Shown: positions 19,606 to 34,529, counted from the stretch's first letter. The stretch: 64,000 bases of DNA from Nematopogon swammerdamellus (GCA_946902875.1 OX336340.1:2960351-3024350); one strand, 5' to 3'. Made by a program: numbers and translations. The notes: a model not told the origin generated them from the letters alone.

Positions 19606-22600
19606 GTGAGTTTCCTTATAATATTCCATAGGCAGCGATGCTAGCAGGGACCCAACTTGAATTTTTTACTTCCTGTATGTTTTTATTATAATTTTTTTTT
19701 TACATATTTTGTGTTATCGCTTGTTTAGAAACTGCATTAGGTAGGTATGTATGTATGTATGTATATTTTGTTTATGTACGTATGTACATAAACCAAATAT
19801 ACATACACACATATATCTACACACACACAGACATATAGTATGTATGTACTTTTGAACCTGTATGTATTTATGTCACGAAGGTATTTAGTTGTATATTATT
19901 TTATTACTATTATCTATGTTTTATTGTTTATTTTTATACTCTAAAAAAATCTCTCATTTAATTTTCCGCCCTACCCATCTACCCTACTCACAATCCCAGG
20001 TATGACTGGCAATAATGCCCTTAGGCTTTAAGTCTGCCTTTTGTCACTTTTTGTGCAATAAAGTATATTTTCATTTTCATTTAATTTCTTTTTACCCGAC
20101 TACGGCGAAGCCAACAGGAGGGTAATGTGTTTAGCCTGAATGTTTGTATGTATGTATGTATGTATGTATGTATGAGAGTTAGAAAGAGCGTAGCGCCTGA
20201 ACGAAGCGTCGATTCTCAATGAAAGATATACCAAAATGTTCTAGAACATCACAGAATTGACATAGGATAGGTTAATACTCAATCTTAATAACGAATTTGT
20301 GAAAATCAGCAAAAAATAATCACGTACATAGAAAGGAAGACGGGACGGCCATTTGTTTACATGCAAACGTCAATCAACTGGCAAAGAGAATATAACCACT
20401 TGTACGTCAACTGGATGCAGGGGGGGCACACTTCTTAGTTTTCATTGTGGATGGCGACATCTAGAGTTTGATTGCCTGTCCAAAAAGTATGGAGGTCCGG
20501 TTAGGTGGTCTGTGGTTCTGTTGGGCAAACCATCTTAGTCTGTCAACTCTGGGACAGTAATCTGTGTCGGGGGGTTACTATGACAACCATCTTTGTTGAC
20601 GTCAGCTTTGGAAAATAATGGAATAATATAGGTATTAATTTAATACATAAAATGCAACTAGCTCATTTATTCTAAATTGTGGCAGAGCGGTCTTCACAAG
20701 TGAGAAGTCATGATTATAACGGGTCACAGAAAGAGCGATTCGGAGAAGGTAGCGTTCTCACGCATTGAGAAGCCTGAAGGATTTGTTGACACAATTCACA
20801 TCAGCTCTTGATCGATATGAAGAAGTCACAGAATTATAAGTCAATGGAAGAAGTATTACAACAATTTGATAAATATCTTTATGCCGAATAAAAACGTTGT
20901 ATTCGAGAGATATACGTTTAATTCTCTTGAACAGAAGATGGATGAAGGCATTGGAAGGCATACAAGAATTCATAACGAAATTGATTCTAAATAATTAACG
21001 CAAGGGTCGGTCATTTATTCTATAAAATGTAATTGATTTGTTACAAATCATAAGTAATGTGTATATTATGTGAATGGTTAATAAACTACCAATCCGAACT
21101 TTATATTAATTAATAAGAGTGTTTACATTCTGTAATCAACTAATCAAACATGACAGGTAACAAAATTGACAACTTTTAAAAAAAAAAATTCCTGGAAATA
21201 ATTAATTTTACAGCCAGCAGATGTCGCTGTATATCCCTACTATTCAAATTTCAAGTCTGTTCCGAGATTTTATACTGGCACAAATTCAGTACTTTTTTTT
21301 ATGGAAAACGCTGACACGGTTTAGCTACATCACCTACAGCATCCGTGATGTTAGGTGATAACACCGGTTGGAACTAGGTGCCATGTCAGTGCTTCCCTTC
21401 ATTTCATGTCGGCTACACTGAGCTGGACGGAAAACACGAACTATTAACTTAGCAGTTTCGACCTACGTTTCGCTCAGTGCGGTGGTACCAACCCGGCCGG
21501 GATAAACCCTACCACCTATTAAGGTAAGAAGGGACCTACAGTTTAACGTGGAATCCGAACCACAGTCAGCCTCCAACGGTCGAGCGGTCACTCATCCAAG
21601 TACTGACCGCGCTCAGCAGTGTTTAACAACAGTTGACCGACCCGACCGCACTAATGAGCTACCGAGGCTGACATGACAGTATTTCATTTAAAAACAAAAT
21701 TTATAAATTTTAAACAAAACATTAATATTATTAATGTATGTCCTAAAAAGTGTGAAATAAAAACTATTATTAAAAACAAAAAACCCGACTACGAAAAAAA
21801 AAGGAAAAAATAAGAAAATTTTGTAATATATTGGGGCAACGTGCAGTTTACAATACATAGTAGCAAAACTTAGGAAGTCGGATTTATGATTCTGAAAATA
21901 TAGCATTAGGTATCGATCATAATTATTTATGTACTCGATCATAGTCAATCTGCTCTGATAATATGAACGAAAGGTCATTCGAACACAATTAATAATACAG
22001 CCGGAGTCGGAGTCAGCAAAACTTCTTGAAAATGTAGCTGACTCCGACTCCGGCTGTGTTATTAATTGTGTTCGAATGATCTTTCGTTCATATTATCAGA
22101 GCAGATTGACTATGATCGAGTACATAAATAATTATGATCGATACCTAATGCTATATTTTCAGAATCATAAATCCGACTTCCTAAGTTTTGCTACTATGTA
22201 TTGTAAACTGCACGTTGCCCCAATATATTACAAAATTTTCTTATTTTTTCCTTTTTTTTTCGTAGTCGGGTTTTTGAATTAATTTTACATTTTCACAAAC
22301 TTAAAATTTAAATCTAAAATTTAAACAAACGGAGTTTCCACTACCGGCGGCGGGGCGAACCCAAGCTACCGATGGTCGGGTCCTAGGGAGAGAAACCTCC
22401 GGACGATGCGTGCAGTGTCGAGCAGGGCTGCCTTCTGGATCCAACCACTCAGCGAGAGCCGCCCATCGGGGATTGTGGGTTCATCGAGTATCACATAATA
22501 TTCTGTGATTTTATTTCAACTGGCTATTACAATTCAAAAGATTCAGTCGTTTGAAGGTGTCCTACCTTCACAGACAGACAGACGGACCGCTTAGGCTTAG

Positions 22601-25600
22601 TACTAGGATCCCGTACGGTACCGAACCCTAAAAACCAAAATTTTTTTTTTAACGTAGTCAACCGTTTCATACCTTGGGGGGCCGGTACTTTAAAAGAATA
22701 GCCCCACTGCATCTCTCCCCGTGTATGTCGTAAAAGGCGATTAAGGGATATGACTCCCTTCTTATATTACTAGGTCTTAGGGTTTAACCCGCCCGCGCTG
22801 GTACCACCGCACTGAATGAAAGGTCGGTCGAAACGGCTATGTAAATAGTTCGAGTTTTCCGTCCAGCTCAGTGTAGCCGGCACGACCGAAGGGAAGCACT
22901 GACGTGGCACCAAGTTCACCCGGTGTTATGGGCTGACCTCACGGATGTTGAAGGTGATGTAGCCAACCGTGTCAGTTTCCATAAAAAAAAAGAGGTCGAG
23001 AGGGCCGATTTTGATCGATCCATTAGTGAATACCTCATGAGAACTGGTTCAGTCGTTTACGAGCTTACTGGTTACAAATAGTAGACACATCCTTATTACA
23101 ATGCACAGCAAGATTAATTATGATAGCACTGTGTTTATTATTATCTGTATAATTTTGCACGTCATGATTATGTGAAATACTTTGTCCTCAGCTTATCTCG
23201 GTATGAAAGATCACGAGTATATTCATATAAATAATTCGTACCGTGTGGGGTCGGTACTTAAAAAGAATAGCCCCACTGCATCTCTCCCCGTCGCATGTCG
23301 TAAAAGTCGACTAAGGGATAAGAAAATTCGTCAGCCTCGGTAGCTCAGTGGCGCGGTTGGTTAGTCAACTGTTATTAAGCAACGCTGAGCGCGGTCAGTG
23401 AGCGATGGGTGACCGCTCGACCGTTGGAGGCTGACCGTGGTTCGGATTCCACGTTAAACTGTAGGTCCCTTCCCTTCTTACCTTACTAGGTGGTAGGGTT
23501 TATTCCGGCCGGGTTGGTACCACCGCACTGAACGAAACGTCGGTCGAAACGGCTTTGTAAATAGTTCGTGTTTTCCGTCCAGTTTAGTGTAGCCGACATG
23601 AAATGAAAGGAAGCACTGACATGGCACCTAGTTCACCCTGTGTTATGGGCTGACATCACGGATGTTGTAGGTGATGTAGCCAACCGTGTCAGGTTCCATA
23701 AAAAAAAAAAATTAACATTTTGTTTTTTAGGTTTGCGTAACCCGTACGGAAGCCTATTACTAAGCTTTCAACGTCTGCCCGTCTGTCTGTCTGCCCGTCC
23801 GTCCGTCCGTCCGTCTGTCCATCCAATGGCTGTATCTTTGGAACTGTAATAATCCTGGTGAAATTGTAGTAGAATATATGTTATTTTTGGCGGATATAAC
23901 AACAAATAATAAAAAAAACCAAAAAGTGAAAAATAAATGGGGGTCCTCATACAAGAAACATCGCGAGTCCGACTCGCACTTGGCCTGTTTTTTTTATGGA
24001 AACTGACGAGGTGTGCAAAATAAGATTCAGATTCCACGTCAAACTGTAGGTACTTATCCTTCTTAACTTACTAGGTAGGGTAGGGTTTGAGGGTTTAACC
24101 CGCCCGGATTGTTGTTGTTGTTGTTGTTGTTGTTTTGGTTTGGGGTTGGCTCTAGGCCTGCAAACTAATCCCGCTTGGTTGGGGACCTTCGTGCAAAACC
24201 CCGCAGTCTCCAGCTACCCCAGCCAGCCTATGTCTTCCATGGAAGCCACAAGTCAACAGGGGTGTCTGCAGGCCGCTTATCCCTTAGTCGCCTTTTACGA
24301 CATGCACGGGGAGAGATGCAGTGGGACTATTTTTATTAAGTACCGACCCCACACAGTATCCGCCCGGATTGTTACCACTGCACTAAATGAAAAGTCTGTT
24401 GAAACGGCTATGCAAATAGTTAGTGTTTTCCGTCCAGTTAAATATTTTGTTGATTGTTTATTGTTTATTTATCCTGTCTTGGCAATACACTGCACTCACA
24501 TTTATCATATTTACATTGTAACATTCCGCCAGTTCGATTATCACAGCGAAGAAGCAAGAAATTTCAATATGTTGCTTCTTTTGAAATTTTTTATATTTGA
24601 ATACGCCCTAAAAGTAATTTTCAATGTACCTGAAGGTCATGTAATTGATGAATACTGTGAATTTTTTTCAATGTAGCTGGCACGATCGAAGGGAAGCCCT
24701 GATACGGCACCTAGTTCACCAAGGTGTTATGGCCTGATATCATGGATCAGGGATGTTGCGGATATTCGCATCCGCATCCGTAAATGCGGAGCATCCGCAT
24801 TGATTTTGACATCCGCATCTGCATTCGCATCCGCATTAAATCGTTGCGGAACTCATGCGGATGCGGATGTAGTGCAGGTTGAGACTTGAATGAAATTGGG
24901 CGGAGTCCGCGAGTGGCGCGCGCTGCAATTGACCAATAGGAAGGGAATATGCTGTGCGACGGTGCAGTGCAGTGCTGACGACTTTGTTTTCCATTATTAT
25001 TGCGTCATTTCATTCCGTCACGTTTCGTGTATGCATGCGTGTCTAAACACGCGCGACGACGCGTCTTCTAAGTTGATAAGGCAGCCAAGTTACTTTTCAT
25101 TAAATACAATAGCCCAATCTTGAAAATTTCTTACTAAAAATTGATTGATCAATGAAATATATTAAAAGCATAATTTCTTTTATTCAAGGACTTAAACTAA
25201 CCGGCTCTTCAAGCAATCTTGTTAACATCCGCATCCGCATCCGCATCCGCGGATGTGAGCGTCCAAAAATCCGCATCTGCATCCGTATCCGCGGATGTCA
25301 AATAAATCGCATCCGCAACATCCCTGTCATGGATATAAAGGTAGCCAAAGGTGTCAGTTTCCATAAAAAAAAATTAGATTTTACCACTTTCGGTTAAAAT
25401 TGTGCGGTGCGTTAACTCCTGTCCAATGTGTGAGAAATGTAATTTTAACCGTTCCGCCACTGTTAACCGAGGCCTAAGTGCCATGTCAGTGCTTCCCTTA
25501 ATTTCATGTCAGTGTCGACCCCAAACTGTACCAGTATCCATGGCACGCAGGTTACATAAACCAAAAATTCACAATTGATCTTCCTAGGTAGTTCGCATAG

Positions 25601-28600
25601 ATAACAGGGCTCAGGTGCCCTAACTCTCACACTTTTACATAAACCAAACTAGCTGTGCCCGCGGCTCCGCCCGCTCTCATATTTGACTTCTCTGCTAACC
25701 TCATAAGCCATTTAGCGTGATAGTAAGTAGCCTATAGTTGATGGGAAGAATCAAGCCATCCGTAGATTTTTTTTTTATTAAAATTTGTTCAGTGGTTCTC
25801 GAGTTATAAGCGGACAGACAGACAGACAGAAAGCAGACGTTGGATTTTATTAATGGTAAGGATGTGAACAAATTGAAACATTGCATGTTGCAGCTGCCCG
25901 TACCTCGCGCAGCGCATATCGGCTGCGATACCATGCATCGGCGCGATCCTGTTTGTGTTCACGATGAGCGCCCTCATGCGGACGTCCTTCAGCGATCCCG
26001 GCATCATACCGCGCGCGACGCACGACGAGGCATCCTACATCGAGAAGCAAATCGGTGAGCGTCCGTCATATACTTTTAATAGCAAGCCACGCGACTCGAT
26101 TCCTATACTGACGTAATCGAACGATCACTTCAAAACCATTTCAAATAAGGTCATAAAACTAAAACTTTATAAAATATCATGACTACACTATTAAATGCAC
26201 CGTGTGGCGCAATTACATGTACCGCGTGGGGCCGGTACTTTAAAAGAATAGCCCCACTGCATCTCTCCCCGTGTATGTCGTAAAAGGCGACTAAGGGATA
26301 TGACTCCCTTCTTATATTACTAGGTGGTAGGGTTTAGCCCGCCCGGATTGGTACCACCGCACGGAATGAAAGGTCGGTCGAAACGGCTATGTGAATAGTT
26401 TGTGTTTTCCGTCCAGTTCAGTGTAGCCGGCACGACCGAAGGGAAGCACTGACGTGGCACCTAGTTCGGCCGATGTTATGGGCTAACAACACGGATGTTG
26501 TAGGTGATGTAGGCAACCGCGTCAGTTTCGCGCGCATACATACGCTTACATGACATCTCGACCCGGTGCCACACACTTACACGACACTCTAAACGTAAAT
26601 TATCTCAAACATATAAAGCACTCTACTGAACTAGCTGAGAGAAACCCCAGAGTACTTACCCCACCCCTCTAATCTAACCTATTACCCTTACTATGTTATG
26701 ACAAGATATTCCAGCTCCAGGTGAAAAACCTCTTGTTAGATAAAACTGTGTATAATATATCAGAAATAGCTCTAAGTACTTTATTACATAAAAAACCCTA
26801 CGCAGGTTACATAAATTATGTAAATTCCATAAAAAAAAAAAAACATAAAAATTATGTAAAAATTATAGGGATAATTCAATTATTCAATTTGTTAATTGTA
26901 ATACATACATACCATACATACATACATACATACATATCACACAAGCTGAATCCCGACAATCGGGGTAAGCAGAGTAATCGATGTTATGCTGGACCACCAC
27001 GTTTCGCAAAGTATTCGAACAAGTTTCAATCGATCAAGCAGCAAGTGAGGCACGAAGACCCACCTGCTGCATGACTCGGTGGAAGTATCGTGCCAAGGTG
27101 AGAGGTGGCGAGCCTGTCGCGCTTTATCACGGCATCTTGTCCTTATCCGTTAGTCGCCTTTTACGACATGCATGGAGAGAGATGCAGTGGGGATATTCTT
27201 TTTAAGTACCGACCCCACATGGTACTTTTTAAGTACCGACCCCACATGGTACTTTTTAAGTACCGGCCCCACACGGTTACTGAAAGTAAATACAATACAA
27301 TACATATGACACTCAGGCTCTCTAGGCATGCCTTAGGCATCTGTCTATTTTGTGCGTATCTTTTGGAAAAGTTCTAGTATGAGATTCAATGACAGATAAA
27401 CGCAAAGAATAAAGCGCTTTTATGTAGAGCGTTTTCTTCGCATCTGCGTTACGGTACAAACACGGCCAGGTGACGTGACGTAGGCGGATCAAATTGAGTA
27501 TTAGCGAGATTAGATATAAACTGAATGAATGTTACCCGTGTACTATCTCCCCAGATAAGCTACTCGCGCATACTATGAACAAACACTTGACCCAGTGGGA
27601 TGTTGGCTTATGTACCGGGCACCTGTCATCTCGAGAGTTTAACTCAAGTCACTGCTTACACTCTATAAAGCACAATTAAGACCGGTGATGGAATATTGCA
27701 GTCATCTTTGGGAGGGTTCCCCTGAGTACCTTCTTTCAGCCTTGGATTCTATTCAACGACGAGCCATTCGCCTCATTGGCGACTCTGTACTCACAAAGGG
27801 CCTTCAACCTCTAAAGCAAAGACGTATCGTTGGGTCATTGAGCATATTTTATCGGTACTACTAGGGCCGCTGCTCTGACGAAATTGCTTCCCTTATCCCT
27901 CCTCCTCCTGTTCGCCTTCGCCAAACCCGCCATACTCTCGCGAAACACCCCTTTGTAGTCGACAGACGAGTACTTCGAACTGCACGATTCTCTAAATCGT
28001 TCTTGTGCCGCACTGCAAAGGTGTGGAACGGGCTTCCGGGGAATATCTTTCCCCACTTCTACAATCCACGGATCTTTAAATCGCGGGTAAATAGCCTTTC
28101 CCCAGCGACATTAGTCCACCTCCAAGCCGGACTGGCACCTCCTCGGGGGTGATATTGGCTGCGCCTGAGGCTTCGACCTCGGACACAGCCAGCTAGTTCG
28201 GAAACAATAAAAAAAAAGTAACCTATGTGTATTGCAGTATGTGAACTGAAATAACTTTAAGGGATATGACTCCCTTCTTATATTACTAGGTGGTAGGGTT
28301 TTTAACCCGCCCGGGTTGGTACCACCACACTGAATGAAAGGCCGGTCGAAACGGCTATGTAAATAGTTTTCCGTCCAGTTCAGTGTAGCCGGCACGGCCG
28401 AATGGAAGCACTGACGTGGCACCAAGGTCACCCGGCGTTATGGGCTGACATCATAGATGTTGTAGGTGATGTAGCAAACCGTGTCAGTTTCTATGAAAAA
28501 AAAACTTTTTTTTTAATCAAAATTTTTTTTTAAGGCTTTATCCATTCCTGCAGGGGGGGGGGGGCACAAATGCGTCGATAAGCCTATATCGATCGATAAA

Positions 28601-31600
28601 CATCTATTTGCTTCGTTCGACGAAGTAGAATAGAAGAAGACGAATAGATGTTTATCGATCGATATAGGCTTATCGACGCATTTGTGCTCCCGCTGCTGGC
28701 TATGCCAGCCCCATAGTAACTATATTGATATTTTAATGTACTTCAGCACGATTCAATGCCTGTGACTTTACAAAAAAACTTAGTATGAATTCAAACTCCT
28801 CCCCCTGAGCTCGCCACAAGGCTTCATGTACTTTAAAAAACAGGTTGAGTCTGTCAGTTCTTAAGTCTCTCAATAGCTTCTGCCTCAGTTCTCGGTTCCG
28901 GGCACATTGCAACAGTATATGGTAAAGTAAAAAAAACTTAATCTACTAAATTCTGGTAAGGTAAGAAGGGAAGGGACCTACAGTTTTACGTGGAATCCGA
29001 ACCACGGTCAGCCTCCAACGGTCGAGCGGTCACCAATCCAAGTACTGATCGCGCCCAGCGTTGCTTAACAACAGTCGACCGACCGCACCACTGAGCTACC
29101 AAGGCTGACAAAAATAATCCAGTTTCTATACAATCGATAACATTACAAGTTTGAAAACATATATTCCCTCAAATGGGATTTTAAAATGTTGTGAGAGGCG
29201 GTAACATACGGAGATTAACTCTGTAGTCTACACCAAACAACATTTAAAATACCGGTAGAAGTAAAAATAAAACCGTGTGCGACCGAATGTCCATGGGCGT
29301 CGTTAGACACCATTTAAAATAAAAGTAAAACCGTGAGACGTTGCGCACACCATCATCATCATCATCAGCCTGTATCGGTCCACTGCTGGACATAGGCCTC
29401 TCCCAAGGCACGCTACCACACGCGGTCTTCCGCTCTCCTCGCACACCACAAGAGGTGAAATACAGGTCTGAACCTTACTCAATGAGCTGAACAAGTGAAT
29501 TATTATCTACACAAACACCAAAGCTGAAAATACTAAAAAAGAAATAAACATTTTCAGCAACGCATGCAAAACATTGTGCTGGTTTCCTAATTTACTACGC
29601 CCGCCGTTGCGGGCAAAATTTATGGCTATACTATATCGGTTGTTCGATAGTCATCGGCTTGTTTTTGTACGGGGGGTTTTTTTTTCCTGGAACTGTCTCA
29701 TTTAGTTTTATGCTGGTAATTTTCCTTAGTTTGTTGAACTGTAATAAACTAAAGCCCTGCTCTAAGTGCACGCTGTATTAAGATGTTGAAAAGTGTTTTT
29801 TTTATGGAAGCTTGACACGATTGGCTGCATCACCTACAACATCTGTGATGTCAGCCCATAACACCTTGGTGAACTAAGTGCCGTATCAGTTCTTTCTTTT
29901 GTTTGTGCCGGCTACACTGAACTGGACGGAAGTCAGTCAGGGTGTAAGCGTCCACTGCTGGACATACGCCTCTTCAATTTTCCTCCAGTCCTCCCGGCCT
30001 TCCGCGGTACGGAACTGGACGGAAGACACGAACTATTTACATAAGTGCTTCAACCGACCTTTCGTTCAATGCAGTCGTACCAACCCGGGCGGGCTAAACC
30101 CTACCACCTAGTAAGGTAAGAAGGGAAGGGACCTACAGTTTTACGTGGAATCCGAACCGCCGTCAGCCTCCAACGGTCGAGCGGTCACCCATCCAAGTTC
30201 TGGCGATGGCCAGGTGTGCTTAACTTCACGAACGACAGTCGACCGATCGCACCACTGACGCTCTATCTCTCTCTGCGCAGAGGTGCCGAACTCGTGCAAC
30301 TCGCCGACGCTGCGTCCGCCGCCGCGCACGCGCGAGGTGGTCGTGCGCGGCCAGACGGTCAAGCTCAAGTACTGCTTCACGTGCAAGATGTTCCGGCCGC
30401 CGCGCGCGAGCCACTGCTCGCTTTGTGACAACTGCGTGGAACGCTTCGACCATCACTGCCCATGGGTGATTAATGATTATATTGTTTAAATAATTTTTTT
30501 TTTATGGAGGCTGACACAGTTGGCGTCATCACCTACAACATCCGTGATGTCAGCCCATAACACCGGGTGAACTTGGTGCCACATCAGTGCTTCCCTTCGG
30601 TCGTGCCGGTTACACTGAACTGGACGGAAAACACAAACTATTTACATAGCCGTTTCGACAGACGTTTCATTCAGTGCGGTGGTACCAACCGGGCGGGTTA
30701 AACCCTACCACCTAGTAATATAAGAAGGGAGTCATATCCCTTAGTCGCCTTTTACGACATACACGGGGAGAGATGAAGTGGGGTTATTCTATTAAAGTAC
30801 CGGCCCCACACGGTACAATTGATTTAAAAAAAAGTAGGATGCTCTCCACTCGAGCCATTATACTTTTGTGTTTTTCCTTTGGTGTGGAACCTAAAGGCCC
30901 CACGCCTTTAGGTTCCACAGCCACTGCACCTTTTCTGATCTATTGTGACTTCCTGACTTAAATGTCACTTTGATTTCTACCTTCTGTAAAAAGTAGAGAA
31001 TTTTTTGAGTTTTGACATGTCAGTATATCCTAGAATCACCATTTATACTTTCTGTAAAATGTACAGAATTTTTTGAGTTTTGACAGGTCAGTATCTCCTA
31101 GGATCATCATTTATACGTTCTGTAAAAGTATCTTCTACAATCATCATTTATACATTCTGTAAAAAGTACTGAATTTTTTTAGTATTGCTATCATAAGTAT
31201 AAGAAAGAAAGAAAGAAAAGAAAAATATTATTTATTATCATACCTATATAAAAAAAAATAAAACATTACAAAAACATGAAATAATACAAGTAAAAACCTA
31301 ATTTCAATAAAGTATCTTCAACAATCATCATTTAAACATTCTGTAAAAAGTACAGAATATTTTGAGTTTTGACATGCCAGTATCTCCTAGGATCATCATT
31401 TATATGTTCTGTAAAAAGTACACATAATTTTTTTAGTTTTGACATGTCAGTATCTCCTAGGATCATCATTTATACGTTCTGTAAAAAGTACAGAATTTTT
31501 GAGTTGTGATATCATCTGTATCTTCTAGGCTAGGATAACCATTTATACATTCTGTAAACGTAGGTACAGCATTTTTAGTTGTGATATTGTCAAATGTTTT

Positions 31601-34529
31601 GGAATCACAATTTTGTACGTTCTGTTAAAAGTACAATGCCTAGCAGAGTATGGTCGGTCTATACTCATGGTGAAGTTCAGATGGCTACACAAAAATAAAT
31701 TGTAATAATATGTATCATTACAATTTATCCCCCGCCGCGGGCGGTATTACTGTTTTTATTGCATGTTTGTATTAATTTTGTGTATTTTTATTACTTTTTA
31801 TAGTATAATATGTGTAAAATTAATATGAATTTGTATAAAAATGTGAATTATAGTGTATTATATAAATTATGTTTCAGGTGGGTAACTGCGTGGGCAAGCG
31901 TAACTACCGCTACTTCTACATGTTCATCGTGTCTCTCGCATTCCTTGCGGTCTTCATATTCGCCTGCTCCATCACGCACATTATCATGCGTGAGTACTCA
32001 TCTAACTAGTCCCCAGCAGTCGATGTTTACTGTGTCGTACCGCGTAACATACGCGGTGGTTTTCTTTGGACTTTGACGTTGATAATTCAAATTGTTTATA
32101 TGCATAAACTCAAATTTTATTAATAACTTGACTGAGCCCTATGTTCATTGTTTTGTATTTTATTATCTTTTTCAATGGGTATATCTTGACTTAATATTTT
32201 TAATTTTTTGCTTAGATATAGTATTATTATATTTAACATAATGAAAACTTAGTATGTAAGTTATATTTAAAAAAAGCTCTGTAATGTTTCTTAGTCGGTT
32301 CTTCCTTATAGAATGCATTGCTGAACGGGACATGAAAAAAAAAATGACACGAACCATACTGAATATGCATTTATGTCTCAATGAAATATTGTTATTGTTG
32401 TGTGTTATTTATGGCGAAATAAATATCTGAATCTGAATCCTACTAGAGAGCGTTTCAACTAAAAGTTCCCTCCGCCGTTATGTTGGCTCCACTGTCAATC
32501 TGTCAAAACAGCGTTGAGGGTTGCTATGTGTACAGATTTACCCGTAATTATCGGTATTTACTATATTTATTATACGGTAAAATAACGATTACATTATTAG
32601 GTAATATAATCTTCACAATCTGGCAACACGAATTTAAGCACTGACAGTGACAGTGGAGCCAACATAACGGCGAAGGCAACTTTTAGTTGAAACACTCTCT
32701 ATCTATAGACTGGGAATCGTCAAAAGGTGTATCACCACCATTCTAAAAGGCTACCAAGATGGCCGCGACGTTTACCCACTGATGTTCGACTACTGCGACC
32801 AACTTGTTTTTTTTATGGATTTAATAAGTACGAAGACTTTTTTCATAACACTCGATTTATTAAATTGCTATTGCTTTGCGCACTGCAAAGGTGTGGAATT
32901 GGCTCTCTGTAAATATCATTTCATCAGTTCCTATGATCCATGCATCTTGAAATTCACTGCAAATGGCACTTTCCGCAGGATTGTGTCCACAGGGCCGGAT
33001 TGGTACCTCCGATAAAGAGAGTGCATGCTTAGTCAGTCGCTCAGCATCATGTATACATCCACTGCTGGACATACGCCTCTACAATTTTCCTCAAGTCCTC
33101 CCGGCCTTCAGCGGTAGACTGGGCATCATCAAAAGTTGTATCACCACAGTTCTAAAACGCCACCAAGATGGCTGCGACGTTTACCAACGATGTTCGACTA
33201 CTGCGACGGACTTGCGCTAAGTTCAGCGTCTTACATCAACGGCGGTAGGAATACTCAGTTCGTGCTCGTAACTTCAGCATTTGCTGCAATTGGGTGATTA
33301 AACATAAAGGACTTGTACCGTGTGGGGCCGGTACTTTAAAAGAATAGCCCCACTGCATCTCTCCCCGTGTATGTCGTAAAAGACGGCTAAGGGATATGAC
33401 TCCCTTCTTATATTACTAGGTGGTAGGGTTTAACCCGCCCGGGTTGGTACCACCGCACTGAATGAAAGGTCGGTCGAAACGGCTATGTAAATAGTTTGTG
33501 TTTTCCGTCCAGTTCAGTGTAGCCGGCACGACCGAAGGGAAGCACTGACGTGGCACCAAGTTCACCCGGTGTTATGGGCTGACATCACGGATGTTGTAGG
33601 TGATGTAGCCAACCATGTCAGTTGCCATAAAAAAAAAATGTACCTCATGAAGATAGCACAATCACCCAATTGCAGCACATGTGGGATCAGGGGCGAGGCG
33701 AGCTCAGGGGGAGGAGTTTGAATTCATACCAGTGGCGGCTTTGACCTATAAATCTTAGTGAGGCGACTAAAAAATCCACCTACGTTGCTATTACTTTATG
33801 ATAAATTGAAAAACCTAAACCAAATTTTTTTTGGCCCTAACAATACTTAACCAAAAACTACTATCGAATCGCGCACCGAGGGTACCGTATCGCCATGTCA
33901 CGGCTAGCGCCACTAGATGAATTTCATAACACGGAGAGCCATCTAGATGGCGTGTTATGAAATACTTCATATTAGTTAGTCACGATTAGAAAATGATTCA
34001 TCATCTATTTGGTAGATGGCGCGCGCGCATACACTTTTTGAAACCAAAAAGTGTATGCGCGCGCGCCATCTATGGGAACCCCCGTGAGTTTTTTACTTTT
34101 TCATTTTCATTATTTTTTGTTATATCGGCCATAATAACACATTTTCTGTGAACATTTCAACGGGCTACCAAATTACGGTTCAAGAGATACAGGCCTCGGA
34201 CAGACGGACGGACAGACAAGCGGCGGGTGGCCGAGTGGTTTGGGCATTGGCTTCAAATGCGAGAGGTGCGAGGTTCGAATCTGGTCGGCGTGTAACAATG
34301 AGTTTTTTTCTGACGAAAAAATTTACGTGTATGCATACCTACACCTGCTGCTGCCGCATAGCAGCCTCGGCTGTGTTCTCCTCTAGTCTAGTATAGCCAG
34401 CAATTCAGGGAAGTCTCCGGTATGGCACCTACCTTCTCGGAGGTGATATTGGCTGGTCGGAGCATGCGCTTTGGCCCCTCCGGCTCAGCCACCCATACCG
34501 GATTACATAAAAAAAAAGACAGACGGACG

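Noticed and set aside
21688..22282. Membrane-like protein read from both strands
   Set aside because: Product of the 497-bp hairpin symmetry; no start context, splice or homologue.
23350..23440. 5S rRNA gene
   Set aside because: Only the central 5S segment is present, embedded in SINE copies; no complete 5S gene.
34222..34295. Functional tRNA-Leu/Ser gene
   Set aside because: The tRNA-like head is joined to a SINE body and A tail and recurs at several loci.
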